From contig NC_135042.1 in the NCBI RefSeq assembly GCF_051020975.1, positions 11,121,888-11,185,887 on the forward strand: DNA of 64,000 bases, read 5' to 3'. Position 1 is the first letter of the stretch; each line of letters begins with the position of its first letter. The notes beneath the pieces are model-generated. The model saw only the letters and a list, made by a program, of their open reading frames with translations. It made no database searches and was not told where the DNA came from. Shown in pieces: positions 49,717-62,297 of this stretch. The position numbers were made by a program, and so were the translations under genes. Source of the DNA: Osmia lignaria lignaria (Eukaryota; Arthropoda; Insecta; Hymenoptera; Megachilidae).

Positions 49717-52358
49717 ATGCCACTTCAAGTATCAACCAAAGAAAATGTTTGTAAGAATCACGAGATTGTATTTTACAACGATAAAGTAAGTACTTTACGT
49801 TTCTCTAAGATCTCTTGTACTAAATGTTTTATAAGTAATTATTATTTAATGTTGACGTGTAACTGAATTTAAAAAGAAGATAGGAATAAATGTACATTAT
49901 TTATATATTTAACTCTACATAACATATGAAAATATGTAATTATTTTATGTTATTTTTTCATAAGTTTTTTACATGCTGTTTTAGTAAGCTTTCAGCATTC
50001 ATTAAAATACTATTTTTTTCTATTGTAAATTATGCAATATATGGAAATTGTATTTTGAGTATTAAAAATCACTACACTGGTGTATTGAATATTTTCGAAG
50101 TTTTCTTCGGATTTTTCTGAATTAAAAGTAGTGTAAATATTATAAACAAAATAGAGTATAAATAATTACAAATATTTGTTAATGTGGTGATCAGTGAAAC
50201 TTACAAGTTTACTAATTTTGTGATATAATAGCTATTTTTATCAACCCCACATGTGCTTGGTGTAAATATGAAAAAAATGAGTCATTCAATATAATTACAA
50301 CAGCTATTTGGATATATATGAATATTAATGAATATTTCTATTTGTTAATTAAAGAAACTTACAAAAATATCATTATTGATCAAACATTTATAACATAATT
50401 TATATTGTAAAAGGTTAAGTCTTATGAAATTATAATGTATTATCATTTATTTATCATTGGAAATCAGTAAAAAATAAGATTTATGATGTAGATAATAAAG
50501 TGCATATAAGTAATATATTGTTGCAAATTTGTACATATATAAGAAATATGTGATGAGTAATAAGGTGATTATAGATAGATACGTAATTTTTAATTAAAGT
50601 ATTAGATTTCCTCGTGTGCTTCATGCAATTAGATAAGAGCAGTCAGTTGTAAGCTATTACATACAATTATGCAATGCAACAATTTGTTTATATCTATAAG
50701 TTTATACATAATGGTATCATTTTTAATGTTTAAAAAAATTGTTGTCATTTGTTAGTGAAGCAACATGTTCAGTTTATACTTTCAATATGACATTCAATAA
50801 ATCTTAGTTAATTTTATTATTCATAAGAAACAATTTTACATTAATATTCCTTATCTTGATTTTAGGCATCTCCAAAAAAGTTATGTACCTCGCCAATTAT
50901 TTCTCAAGATAATGGTATAAGAAATTTAGTAAGTAATGATTATTGAAATTACATAGTAGGCTTAAATTACATTGTTCTTTCAATTATTTTAATTGTTCTA
51001 ACAATATTTATTTCTTCCAGATGGTTAAGACAGAAGCTGTCAGAAAATTGCAATTAAAAGAAAATGAATTCAACCCAGAATTAGAACCATTGTTGAAGGA
51101 AAATCCACGTAGATTTGTTGTCTTTCCTATTCAGTGGCCTGATATTTGGCAAATGTACAAGAAAGCAGAAGCATCATTTTGGACTGTAGAAGAAGTAGAT
51201 CTTTCTAAGGTGTGATTATTATATTTTGAAGACTTAAATGATTGCAATTAAGTAAAACAAATCACATGTAATATTTGCTCTTTGTAGGATACATTTGATT
51301 GGGATCGTTTGAATGCCAGTGAAAAACATTTTATATCCCATGTATTAGCATTTTTTGCAGCCTCTGATGGAATTGTCAATGAAAATCTGGTCGAACGATT
51401 TAGTCAGGAAGTGCAAATAACGGAGGCGCGTTGCTTTTACGGTTTTCAAGTGGCTATGGAAAATGTGCATTCTGAAATGTACTCATTGTTAATTGATACA
51501 TACATTGCAGATGCCAACGAAAGGTAGATGATAAAATACAATTTTTGTATATTATTCAACACCGATAGAATTTAATTTTATGTTATAATTGCTTATTTAC
51601 AGAGACTTTTTGTTTAATGCCATTGAGAATTTACCTTGTGTTGCAAAGAAAGCTAATTGGGCACTAAATTGGATAAATCATGAAACTGCCACCTTTCCTG
51701 AACGTGTAGTTGCGTTTGCTGCAGTAGAAGGTATCTTCTTTAGTGGTAGTTTTGCTGCTATTTTCTGGTTAAAAAAAAGAGGCCTTATGCCAGGACTTAC
51801 ATTTAGTAATGAACTTATTTCTAGAGATGAGGTCAGTGTATGTCTGCAATTATTGAAGGGTGAAAAATTAGTTTATGCTGGATGGAATTATATATTTTAT
51901 TATTTTTTTTTTTAGGGGTTACATTGTGATTTTGCATGTTTATTGTTTAAACACATTGTACAAAAACCGTCAGTTGAGCGAGTTACATCAATTATTAAAG
52001 ATGCCGTTGAGATTGAACAAGAATTTTTAACGGATGCGTTACCTGTTGAAATGATTGGCATGAATTGTAAACTTATGTGTCAATATATCGAATTTGTTGC
52101 AGATCGATTACTCGTGGAATTAGGTTGCCAGAAGGTTTGTGAAAGCGTTTAATTTAAGTGACAGCAATGATGTTTGATCGACATTAATGATTTATTATTT
52201 TTTAGATATATATGTCTGAAAATCCGTTTGATTTTATGGAACATATCTCTTTAGAAGGTAAGACAAACTTTTTTGAAAAGAAAGTTGGAGAATACCAAAA
52301 ATGGGGAATCATGCAAGACAAAATTGAAAGTAATTTTACACTGAATGCTGACTTTTAA
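49717..52358 (+). CDS. RnrS: Ribonucleoside-diphosphate reductase small subunit (R2)
   Basis: Supplies the tyrosyl radical for reduction of ribonucleotides to deoxyribonucleotides. Exons: 49717-49785, 50866-50928, 51021-51209, 51288-51523, 51603-51831, 51916-52134, 52206-52358; 385 residues. The di-iron site is intact: D134 (AASDGIV), E165 and H168 (MENVHSE), the second glutamate in AAVEGIFF, and the E-x-x-H in RDEGLHCDF. The radical tyrosine is Y172 (HSEMY). The C-terminus FTLNADF is the peptide that docks on the large subunit. The N-terminus carries a KEN box (K8-E9-N10), a degron type also used by vertebrate R2. The first intron is 1.1 kb. AATAAA at 52787-52792. Confidence 0.97.
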
Positions 52359-53025
52359 TATAGTAATTCTTTTTTAGTTTTTTGATTTATTAGGACTGAT
52401 TATTTGACAAATATTAGTAGTATTTACGATTTTTTTACATTTTGACGATAATATTTATAATTTAATAACATCGGAACAGGTTTCTTTTGTTGTACTTCTT
52501 TTGAAGTTATGATTGATATACATCACGGCATTGTTTTGCAAATTATTAGATTTATTGTTCAATTGATTTTACTTTGAAGCAATTTTACGTTAAGAATTGA
52601 AAATTCAATGAAATAACTTGAATCAATTTGTATATAGAATACACAAAAATTTGTGTCAAAAACAAATGTTTAATGATCGAGACTATAATAATAGTTCAGT
52701 ATTTGTGTAAGATTTTTGTACATACTTATACACATAATTTAATGACATCAAATTTATATTGTAAGGGACAGATAATAACGGTTATAAATAAAAAATGATA
52801 AGGATTTCTCCTATTAAAATTTTATTGATATAATATAACAAATTTATGCATGAAAAATGTCTTTTTTAGTCATTTTTATACATAAAATGTGTTTTATCAA
52901 CTTTATACATAGAAATTGTAAACATCAAATATTTCAGCTGCACAATTTATTGGAAGACTTGTGGAATGTAATCCTAAATATTAGAATTCTGTATCATGCT
53001 AATCTCACTGCATATATTACAACTA
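52359..53025. other. Convergent spacer, RnrS / acireductone dioxygenase
   Basis: AT-rich 3' UTR sequence of both genes, with AATAAA at 52787-52792 for RnrS. No further gene is seen. Confidence 0.6.
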
Positions 53026-53905
53026 TTAAATTGAGTAGCTCTGAAATTTGTTGTTTAAACGATTAAGATAATTTTTACGACACTCCATATCGTCGACTGG
53101 TCTGTTGTAGGGTAACCAAATAGGTTCTCCCACAAAGTAACGTTTTGCTTTTATGTAATTCTATAAAAACAAAGAACTTTGATAGTCAAAGTTTACTGTT
53201 AATCGTAATCGGTTATTAAAAGAAAAGTACTTACATTAATGTCTAAAGTGAATCTATGATATATACCACTAGGAATAATGATTAAATCTCCGGGTTTAAC
53301 TTTGATACGTATCCACTGATCATCCTTATCTCGGACATCAAAATATCCCGATCCATCCAATACTAGTCTTATTTCTTCATCGGTGTGAAGATGTTCGGTA
53401 AAAAAATTTTTCAACTAAATAAAAAATAAAATATTTATATCCTTTTCATGCTACAATTGAAATTTTAAAATTCATTCGAGTACTTTAAACATTTTGTAAC
53501 TTACTTTTTCTTCATAGTTTGGAAGACATTCTTTAGAACATTCTATTTCATCCTCATAAGTGTAACCGCGTTCTTTTTTCAATTTTGTTAATGTGCCATC
53601 ATCTTCGTAATTTTTATGATCAATCTAAATCAATTTTAGTATTATTAATTTATATCACTAATGATTAACATTAGTTAAAGTACGTATTAAATTTGAAAAT
53701 CTTAAAATGATGAAATGGAATTACGTATAAAAAGAATAGAGAATGAAGAAAATGTTAATTAAATATTAATGTTCAATCTAACCTTAAAGTATTCAACCCC
53801 TGTTCTCTTGAACAAGTTTTCGAGGGAAATATATTCAGGTGGTTCTCTATGGTGTTCCAAGCGCTGATCGGCATCAGTATTATCCATATACCACGCACGA
53901 ACCAT
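53026..53905 (-). CDS. Adi1: Acireductone dioxygenase (methionine salvage)
   Basis: Cupin enzyme that cleaves the acireductone intermediate of the methionine salvage pathway, giving the keto acid precursor of methionine. Exons (-): 53783-53905, 53505-53624, 53235-53414, 53026-53160; 185 residues, typical for the family. The start MVRAWYMDN is characteristic. The metal ligands are all present: H89, H91 and E95 in EHLHTDEEIR, and H134 in GIYHRF. Other landmarks are GYFDVRDKDDQWIRI, KPGDLIIIPSG and RYFVGEPIWLPYNRP. The bound metal (Fe or Ni) sets the product in this family and cannot be told from sequence. It starts 447 bp from the divergent gene at 54353. Confidence 0.96.
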
Positions 53906-54352
53906 TTTTCTTCTCTGAACAAATTTAAGGGAATCAAATTCACTTTCGATACTTGTTATTTGTTAATGACGTAACCCTAATGATAAAATTATCTATAGTG
54001 CTGGTGTATTTTTCATTCGACTGTAAAAGAAACAGAGAGTTATCTAAATTGCTAATATAAAATACTATTTTTATGGTTGAAGACCATTCATATGTCGCAA
54101 TCATGGTTTTAAATACGTATTTAAAACGCAACAATGCATTGTGACATTATTGTAAAAGCTGATGGTAATTATAATTTTTATATAATGTGTAATGTTATTT
54201 AATATTGTAGTTAATTACATATGTTACATGTTTTAGTAAGATATTTGTTTTTAATAACAATTATAATTTTTCAGAAACAATTATTTTTGACTCGAAGATT
54301 TATATAAAAGTTTTCTCCAGTAATTGAACAAAATTTACAAACTGTATTCATA
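53906..54352. other. Short bidirectional promoter region
   Basis: Only 447 bp separate the start codons of acireductone dioxygenase (-) and the 945-residue gene (+). The DNA is AT-rich. I see no TATA box with initiator, so the two genes may share one promoter region. Confidence 0.5.
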
Positions 54353-57190
54353 ATGGATGAATCAAATGAGTTTTACAAAAAGGTTCAAATGTACCTTATG
54401 AAGAAGAGTCAAGAATGTGGAGAATTAAAATTTTTTAATGCCTGTATAACTCCTGAAAATAGTAATCATATCGATGATATATGCAAATCAATGATTGAAA
54501 TATTTGAAATTAACAACATACCTATAAAAGAGAAAGCTGTAATAAACAGTGAAAAATGTATAGAGGCATACAAATATTTATTATTAAACACTAATTTCAA
54601 GAACCAAGAACGTTTAGCAGAAGATATCATTTATGGACATTTAGTTGATATGTGCCCACCTTTATCTCCGTACTTACTTGTGCAAATAATGTGGAGTCTT
54701 GAATATGAAAAAATTTTGATTGCATCTTTGCTATATGTACCTTTTGATTTGTGTACCGAAATACTGAAAATAGTCACAAAATGCATAGACAAATTACCTT
54801 TTCAAAGGTCAGTTGAAGTTACGTATCATTTGATATTCATTATATATAGTAAATTTCTTGAATTAAAAGAATGTGGTATGCAGTCTGGAAGTGTTAAAGA
54901 GAGTATACAAGATTTGTTGATTAGTTTTGAAGAATTCTTATTACTGTTAACAAATTCGGAATCACCTTATTTAACAGAGTTATTAGGTTTGAAAAAGTAT
55001 GAAAGACATGGTATTATGTTAAAAAAATTAATTTGTACAATAAGAAAATGTTTAAAGAAGGAAAACAATGAAAGTTTTGTTTCTAAAGATCTTGAAAAAT
55101 TATACCAAATCACATTTGGGAAAGAACCATTTATAAAGTGTGAAAATATGATTGTTGAAAATACTATATCAACATTAAATCAACAATTAACGAATATATT
55201 GTTAAATAAAATCAAAGAAATTGATTGTAATATCTATTTGAGTTGGGCAGAATTGGACGACGAAGAGAATAACATGATTTCATTACAAAGATCTATTGGA
55301 CTTGAATGTTATTATTTTATAGAATTTATGAAGAACGATGAACATTTATCAGAAAATACTCATTTAATAGAGTGTTTGCAGCAGTTATCGTCGAAACCAG
55401 ATCCTAAGCAGTCAAACTTTGTCTTAAATTTACAAGAACTTTGTTGTGCTATATCCGACGGTAAGAAGGAGTTAATGAAAGAATTATTATGCAGATACAA
55501 AGAATGGGATCGGTCTATACTTGATTTTGTCTACAATAATAGATCTTTACTAGATAAAAATGATATTTTAATTCTACTAAAATATCTCACGCATGTTTTC
55601 TCGCAGTCAACCGAAGAAGATTTGAAAGAGTTTAGTAATACATTAGTTACAAAATTAGTGGCACTTCAAAGTGTACCAGATATTTATGAAATTGTAATTA
55701 TGTATCTGATAAAATATGATGGGAAAAATTATCTAGAATCCCCGCATACAGAAGAAGTATTTAATGATTTTATAAAACGAAATGCAAACTTACAGACACC
55801 GATGGTCTTAAAAACTGTTCTACTGTTTCTCTTGAAAAATCCTAAAACTGTGTTGACTATATTTGTAAAGATCACCATTGGTCACCCTCAATATGAAAAT
55901 ATTATGATCTCTGCTAAAGATTTACTTCTGCTATCACCCTTTATGCAAATAAGTGAAGATAATAATGAGCTGTTCTTAACGAACATCTTAAGGACCATAT
56001 GTATCGAAAATTTCGAATGGAATGCAAAGAAATTCATGGATTTTATCCAAGTTGTATTAGACGGTTCTATAATTAAAATACACAATTTGATAAACAGTGT
56101 TTTTATACCATATTTAAAAGAAGATATTTTTAACGTATCAAACTTAAACTCTATTCTTAATAGTATTCGTAAATTACAAGTTAGATGTACCAAAGATACA
56201 AACGTGAAGGATTTAATAATAGCACTTGCAGGAAAAATGTCTTTCCTAAGAAAGAACACAAGTATTCCGAGATATGTAGCCAGTGAAATATTTGTTCAGA
56301 TAACAAGAATATTAGAATACTTTTTAGAAATTAAAAACAATCAGATGCCTGTTTCAACGAAAAGACAAATAATCGATAAAATTGAATGCGTTATCGAACC
56401 AATAGATAAACTATATTTTTCACCTCTTTGGTATTTAAGAAAAAAAGGTGTCAGTATAATTGATATAATAGAAGATTACGAAAGGCGCTGTTTCGTTGTG
56501 TTGAACAGATTGAAAGAAGATCCTCAAACTTCAGAGAGATTACGACGTTATTTTTCGGATTTAAGCCTAGAAAGGGAAGATTTCTTACGCCATTTAATTA
56601 CTCGTTCAACAGAAGGAGAATATCAGAGATTAGGCACGGAACTTACAATAGTATATTGGTTCGCTTTTGGATGGAACAACGAAATTGAAGCATACGATCA
56701 CTTTCTACGTTTAACAGTAGAAGCTTGTTCTTTAGCTCTGGAGTATCCATCTATCGGAGGAAACGATTTATTTCCATTTTTACTTAAGTCTTTCATACGC
56801 TTTTGCAGAATGTTTATTTTACTTGAAGAGTTTGAAGATAAAGAACACGTATATAAGTCGGTAATTAAAAATATAAATCAACTCAACGAGAGCATAAAAC
56901 ACAGCCCTTATGCAAATTTATTTGAAAACTATTTCACTCATTTGTATAATCATACAGGAAATGATTATTTACAACACTTGCAAGATATTTTAAACTTTTG
57001 CTATAGCTTCAGTGATCAGTGTCTTGAATACAATCATAAATGTAACCAGGAAACTCGCAACATACCTCATTCTACAAAAGTTTCTCACTTTCATGTAACT
57101 TATGAAGTAATTTCTACTTGTCTGAAAGTACCTGCAAAAGAAGCCTATGACTGTCTCAGGAGGATGAATGAATTATTTGTTTTCAATTAA
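54353..57190 (+). CDS. Intronless 945-residue helical protein, possibly Gemin4-like
   Basis: A single uninterrupted frame with no intron, unlike most of its neighbours. The whole protein reads as amphipathic helices with many Leu/Ile/Lys/Glu and no signal peptide or membrane segment, as in HEAT-like or other alpha-solenoid scaffolds. I do not recognise it with certainty. A middle stretch, from about residue 390 (KEWDRSILDFVYNNRSLLD, then NDILILLKYLTHVFSQS), resembles from memory the Gemin4 segment containing SNRALFRQPDLVLRLLETV. Gemin4 belongs to the SMN complex for snRNP assembly. The C-terminal third (FAFGWNNEIEAYDHFLRLTV, then DLFPFLLKSFIRFCRMFILL) is the best region for a profile search. 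The start is the first ATG after an AT-rich leader. Confidence 0.8.
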   Translation: MDESNEFYKKVQMYLMKKSQECGELKFFNACITPENSNHIDDICKSMIEIFEINNIPIKEKAVINSEKCIEAYKYLLLNTNFKNQERLAEDIIYGHLVDMCPPLSPYLLVQIMWSLEYEKILIASLLYVPFDLCTEILKIVTKCIDKLPFQRSVEVTYHLIFIIYSKFLELKECGMQSGSVKESIQDLLISFEEFLLLLTNSESPYLTELLGLKKYERHGIMLKKLICTIRKCLKKENNESFVSKDLEKLYQITFGKEPFIKCENMIVENTISTLNQQLTNILLNKIKEIDCNIYLSWAELDDEENNMISLQRSIGLECYYFIEFMKNDEHLSENTHLIECLQQLSSKPDPKQSNFVLNLQELCCAISDGKKELMKELLCRYKEWDRSILDFVYNNRSLLDKNDILILLKYLTHVFSQSTEEDLKEFSNTLVTKLVALQSVPDIYEIVIMYLIKYDGKNYLESPHTEEVFNDFIKRNANLQTPMVLKTVLLFLLKNPKTVLTIFVKITIGHPQYENIMISAKDLLLLSPFMQISEDNNELFLTNILRTICIENFEWNAKKFMDFIQVVLDGSIIKIHNLINSVFIPYLKEDIFNVSNLNSILNSIRKLQVRCTKDTNVKDLIIALAGKMSFLRKNTSIPRYVASEIFVQITRILEYFLEIKNNQMPVSTKRQIIDKIECVIEPIDKLYFSPLWYLRKKGVSIIDIIEDYERRCFVVLNRLKEDPQTSERLRRYFSDLSLEREDFLRHLITRSTEGEYQRLGTELTIVYWFAFGWNNEIEAYDHFLRLTVEACSLALEYPSIGGNDLFPFLLKSFIRFCRMFILLEEFEDKEHVYKSVIKNINQLNESIKHSPYANLFENYFTHLYNHTGNDYLQHLQDILNFCYSFSDQCLEYNHKCNQETRNIPHSTKVSHFHVTYEVISTCLKVPAKEAYDCLRRMNELFVFN

Positions 57191-57275
57191 ACTAAGAATA
57201 TTTAAGAGATGCATTTAAGTGACATCAAATATTAATTTTAAAAAGGTAAACATTTTTCTTGTTTTTAAGTTTCAT

Positions 57276-57324
<49 letters not shown>

Positions 57325-60300
57325 TTGTTAGGTAATACTGGCTCACTTTATTTAAGAAATCTATTTTCTATAAAATCAAGAGCATAAGTGTAGGTAGATT
57401 CATTTCATAATATTTATAATGTTCATAAAATAGTCAAGTAGAAATATAATAAAAGAAGTTTAAATCTTCTATATTAATGTGTTTTAAACTTATTAAATTT
57501 ATTAGATTGAGATAAACTTTTATATGTTTGTAAATTAGATATGTACTTACCATTAGTAATACACGACGTGATATAAATACAATGGAACTCTTGTCTTTTT
57601 TCATGAGCAAGCTCTTCTCTAGTCATAGTAAAACAGTTCAATACAATTTAACTTTGCATATTTTCAAAGTTTCAGGAAATTTATTTTATTTATTTTTACA
57701 TTGTATTGTGTAGAGGATTATTCAGTTAGTACCAAAATTATTATTTGTTTTTATTCTATATTATATTTGTGCGATATTTCCAAAATGCCATTACAATGGT
57801 TAGTAATAAAAAAAAAAAAAAAATGTGAAAAAATTGCATACAAAGAAAAAAATGTGCACCAGTGTTGAGACTGGAAGAAATCAAATGGGTAGGCTTTTGT
57901 AGGATAATCTCAATGCTTTCATGGAAAAAATAAGCTTAATAATATTGAAAAGAAAAATTCATTTCTGTATCAGCCTATTGTCTTTAAAATCTAACTATCT
58001 TTTATTATTAAATGTTTACCCATGCAATGAATGAAATGGTCAAAGAAATGTTTAAATATTCCTTAAAACAATTGAAATATTAAATTGAACTAGACAATAG
58101 GATAGTACAGATCATATAATCCTAATAGCAAAAAGTTGCTTTCTAAATCTGCACCATACATTTTTCCATGTCATTGAGTTACAAGATTTCTGTAGTGACT
58201 AGATTCTTATGCTGGTAATTTACACTGAATATACTGAATATAAACAATATTGTTCCATTATTAAGTTCTAATATATTGAAGCTTTTTAGCTTAACAAAAT
58301 GATACATGTACATTTTATTACAGATATTGCAATTTACTTTTACTTGCATTAAAAACGGAAATATACAATCAATGCAATACTCATACCCCTCTGTACTTGC
58401 TACTGCTAAAAAATAACACATGCTTTTTGTTTCATGTATTTCCATTTTGAAGCAAGCGAAAATAAACCAGATGAGAAGTTAATATTACCAGCAAGTAACA
58501 ATTTTCATTGATGGTATTGTTTACAAGTGTTCTCGAGTATCCGTTCCCTGTCTACCCAAGTGATTAATCAAACATAGTCTGTTTAAATCAGAATAATGAA
58601 GCGAACAAGAAAAAAAGAAAATGGTAAAACGAAGAAACATACATATTTCATGAACGTCGCTTGTCAATGAAATGCACATTTTTTACTGTAAGCCATTCAT
58701 TGTTGTCCTTTTTCAAATGTCAGATCGGTATTCCTTTCTTTTTTTTTCTTCTCATTAATATTAATATTATCATTATTATATAATTCGACGCTATAATATT
58801 TACAGATTCTTCACATTGTAAAAAATATAACGTATTTCGTACTCAATATCATACGCAGGTAGTACTGAAAGGCCGATATACATCTAAATCGTGGTGTTTC
58901 TCGAATTAATGTGACCCAGTTACGTAACAAATCTGCATGTATACATATATATTGTATGTATATATATATTTATTTATATTTATATATTTATATTTATTCA
59001 TTCATTTATTTATATCTAATTATAAAATCGTATGCGAATCGTTTTTGTAGGTGGTGAATTCTTGTGCTTTCATTTTCCCTAAAACTTCTTTAAAAAAAAT
59101 GAGAGAAACTTGCTGGCCGAAATAAGGAAAGGAAATGAAACAAATCTGGTCCTTGACACTTGATATGCTCACTCAGACAAAGCTCGATTTCTTTTTTCTC
59201 TCTAAACGCTTGATAGCTTTCTAAGTAAAGGTCAGTTTAATATTTATTTTTTTCCTCATTTTTCTATTCTCGTACAAAAGTCTCAGCGTATTCTTTAGAA
59301 AAATATTCTTAAAACATCATCTCACGTCGGATAAATGTGTGCATGTTTACCATTCAGAAGCGATATAAATATAGAAAACATTTCTTCTTTTTTCTTTTTT
59401 TTTTTCCTGTGCTTATTTCGTTTTCGTGCATCAAGTGTACGATACGTATACTACTTAGGAAGCTATCCGCTGACAGGCAACGAGTGTCTCCTCGTTATTC
59501 CTCTTTTTCCTTCTTCTTGCCAATTTATCATTTTCGCTAAGCACAAAAAACCCAGGAGGGCGAGAAAACGTAACGATAATAGAGCGAGAGCGATTACACG
59601 TTTTACAAAGAGGCCCTTTGATTCGCCGTTGAAAAGGCTTTTATACGCGCGGTTATTATCGTCGTCTTTTAATAGAAAAACTGCGGTTACAATCTACGGG
59701 ATCACAGAGAGACTATGAATTTTCCGAGTGATAAAATAGAGGATACGAATAATTATATCTGTTTGCCCCCCTCCCCTTTCTTTTCCTCTTTCTTCCTTTG
59801 CCTGTTTATATACTTGAGTACAATCAATGAAATTAGATGGCCGATTCGCTACGTCGGTATACGCTCCATCAATCTTAAAACTGACGAAACGTATTAGCAC
59901 CCTTTATCGGTCAAATACGCGAGGCTATCTCAAAAATCGGTTCTCGTCTTTTTGATACTTTTTCTCCAGTATCTTTTGATATACATATTGCATTTTTAAT
60001 AATAAACGAGATTTAAACTAAGACTAATCTAACGTAATACATATAATGTAAAATTATACGCGAAAAGAATGATACAATTTTCAGACTTTCAGAATGCAAA
60101 AATGCAGTAAATGCATTTGAAATATTGGAGAAAAAATTAGCCACGCATATTCGTTACGAAACGACATTTCTAAAAGTGCACCGACAATTGAAAAGAACAA
60201 GTTAATATACGATTGATAACATTTCCCAATAATGTTCCGTATCGTTGGACTTATTTTTTTCTAACTACCAATGATAGAAATACTGTACATCAGTTCGTTT

Positions 60301-62297
60301 AAAACTTTTCAGTTCGATGGTTGCCAACGATACGTGGAACAGAGGGTAGCGATATCGTTCGTGTACAATTCAACATTTTTTTATTATTAATCGATCCGAA
60401 AGACGGGTAATCGAGATGAACAAGTAGATATATAAATTATAAATACACTTTTTGTTTTTTTGCCTTTTTTTTTTTTTGTTTTCTTTTGTGAAATCAGGAT
60501 TAATAATCCTTCGGTTAGACTCGTAAAACGAACAAAAACTGATAATCGATTGAACAACCCTTATTTTTTGTTAAGATACGTCGTGCAGCAATCACACGGA
60601 AATGAACGACTTTGATGGTTGTGTTAAATAATAACATATCGAGCTAATGTAATGACTGTTATGGTATAAAAGCGGTATTAATATCGGATAATATGATTTT
60701 GATCACACGAGAAAAATTACACACGACCTACTGCTACTACTTATAAGGGAGTCCATTGCTTCTTTTTCTTTTTCTTCTTCTTCTTCTTTTATGTTCTTCA
60801 GTTTACATTCACAAACTCAGCAGTGATTAGTTCCAAATGGAGATTTTTCTGTTCGTACAAAGCAATGGATGTATTAGATATTACGAATACCACATATGCA
60901 TTTTGCAGTTGAAGGGTTCAATGTACCAGCAAGCTCTTGCGAAACACTTGTTTCAATATCTCACCTCTTCTTGCTGGCTTAAAATTGGCTATAAAACATT
61001 TTGGAATTGTACAAAGATTTGTATCTGTTTTTTCTTCTATCATATACACTTTTACCATATAAATCCTATAATTATGTTTACGATTGACATTACGTGTTAA
61101 TGTTCCTCCGTAGCATTACTGCAATATCTCATTTCCATTGGTGTTTTCATTTCGTTTTTAATCTTCTACCGTTGCTTTTTCATCGTTATGCCTTGATCGG
61201 TTAAAATAGTATTTCCAATTCTCATTGTAATCAAGATATTTCTTATTGAAATAAAAGTATGAACAGTGTCTGGTATTATAACTGTGGAATTATAACGAAA
61301 TTAGATGAGAACACAACTGTCCAAATATCATGATCTCAAATATAAAATTCTATCCATTGACGACCATCTTTGTTAACTTCGTGTTCATCTTAATAAAACA
61401 TATTTCTACTATTTAGAACTGTACAATCAATACCAGTACCATTAACGACACACCATTCGAGCCCACTATACAATGTATTCTTTACCGCAGCCTCTGGCAT
61501 TTGAGCATAGGTAATATATCGTTAACGGAAATCATTGCACAATGCGTCTAAGACCATTCGTCTTTTCTTTTTCATATTCTTGACTGTACATTGTAGACAA
61601 TATTTACTCAAATTTTATTTCGCTATGTCAAATGGCTGACCACCACAGCGACTCCTTCAACGTTTTCAAACAGTTTGAATGCTTTGTCGTCTGGCATCTA
61701 TCTGCAAGTAATAGAGGTTCGTGGACTGGAACAAATACACGATGGATACTTGTTTTAAATTGAGCAGAAAGCTAGACGTATCGTGTTTGGTTTTGCTGTT
61801 AACAAGTAACAACTACCACGGGGCAGTTCTGTTATCACCCTTAACATTATCCGTGTCCTTTCCCATTCTTTTCCTTATTTCTCTCTTTCACCTTTTCTCT
61901 CTCGACTATTGGTCCTTTACCGACGGAGTTACCTCTTTCATTGCCCGCTTATATCTATCATTATATATTACAATAATATTACACATAATACTATCCGTGT
62001 ATATTAAAATATTTAACAGCCGGCTAAACAGCAGACTGTGATTTTCCAATAGAAAAAGAACCAGGAGACGGCACGAGTCTTTGACATATTTGAATTCACA
62101 AAAATCCAGGATACGATCATAATATTAGTCTTACAGATTGGCGAATTCACAGCACAAGCTCCAAGGTTGAGCTTAAGAAAGAGAGAGCGCTGTCATTAGA
62201 CGGTTAAACTTGCATCTAATGCAGCCCGGTCAGCCACTATACGTTTCTTTTACCTAACACGGCTCTGGTAAGCCTGGTTGAAGATTTTGATTAATTA
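57191..62297. other. 5.1 kb gene-free stretch between the Gemin4-like gene and Rap2l
   Basis: No open frame here has splice context or recognisable similarity. It is AT-rich with many T-runs on the plus strand, a (TA)n microsatellite near 57280 and a CTT-rich run at about 60760-60790. It probably holds the 3' UTRs of both convergent genes; a long 3' UTR for the Rap2 gene is plausible but not shown. I saw no tRNA or known microRNA seed region. Confidence 0.6.
57279..57323. repeat. (TA)n microsatellite
   Basis: About 22 uninterrupted AT dinucleotides lie just past the 3' end of the 945-residue gene. This is a simple repeat with no evident function. Confidence 0.95.

Noticed and set aside
59335..59900. 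Overlapping open frames of up to 127 codons
   Set aside because: Phe/Ser/Arg low complexity from T-rich DNA, with frames on both strands and no start or splice context.
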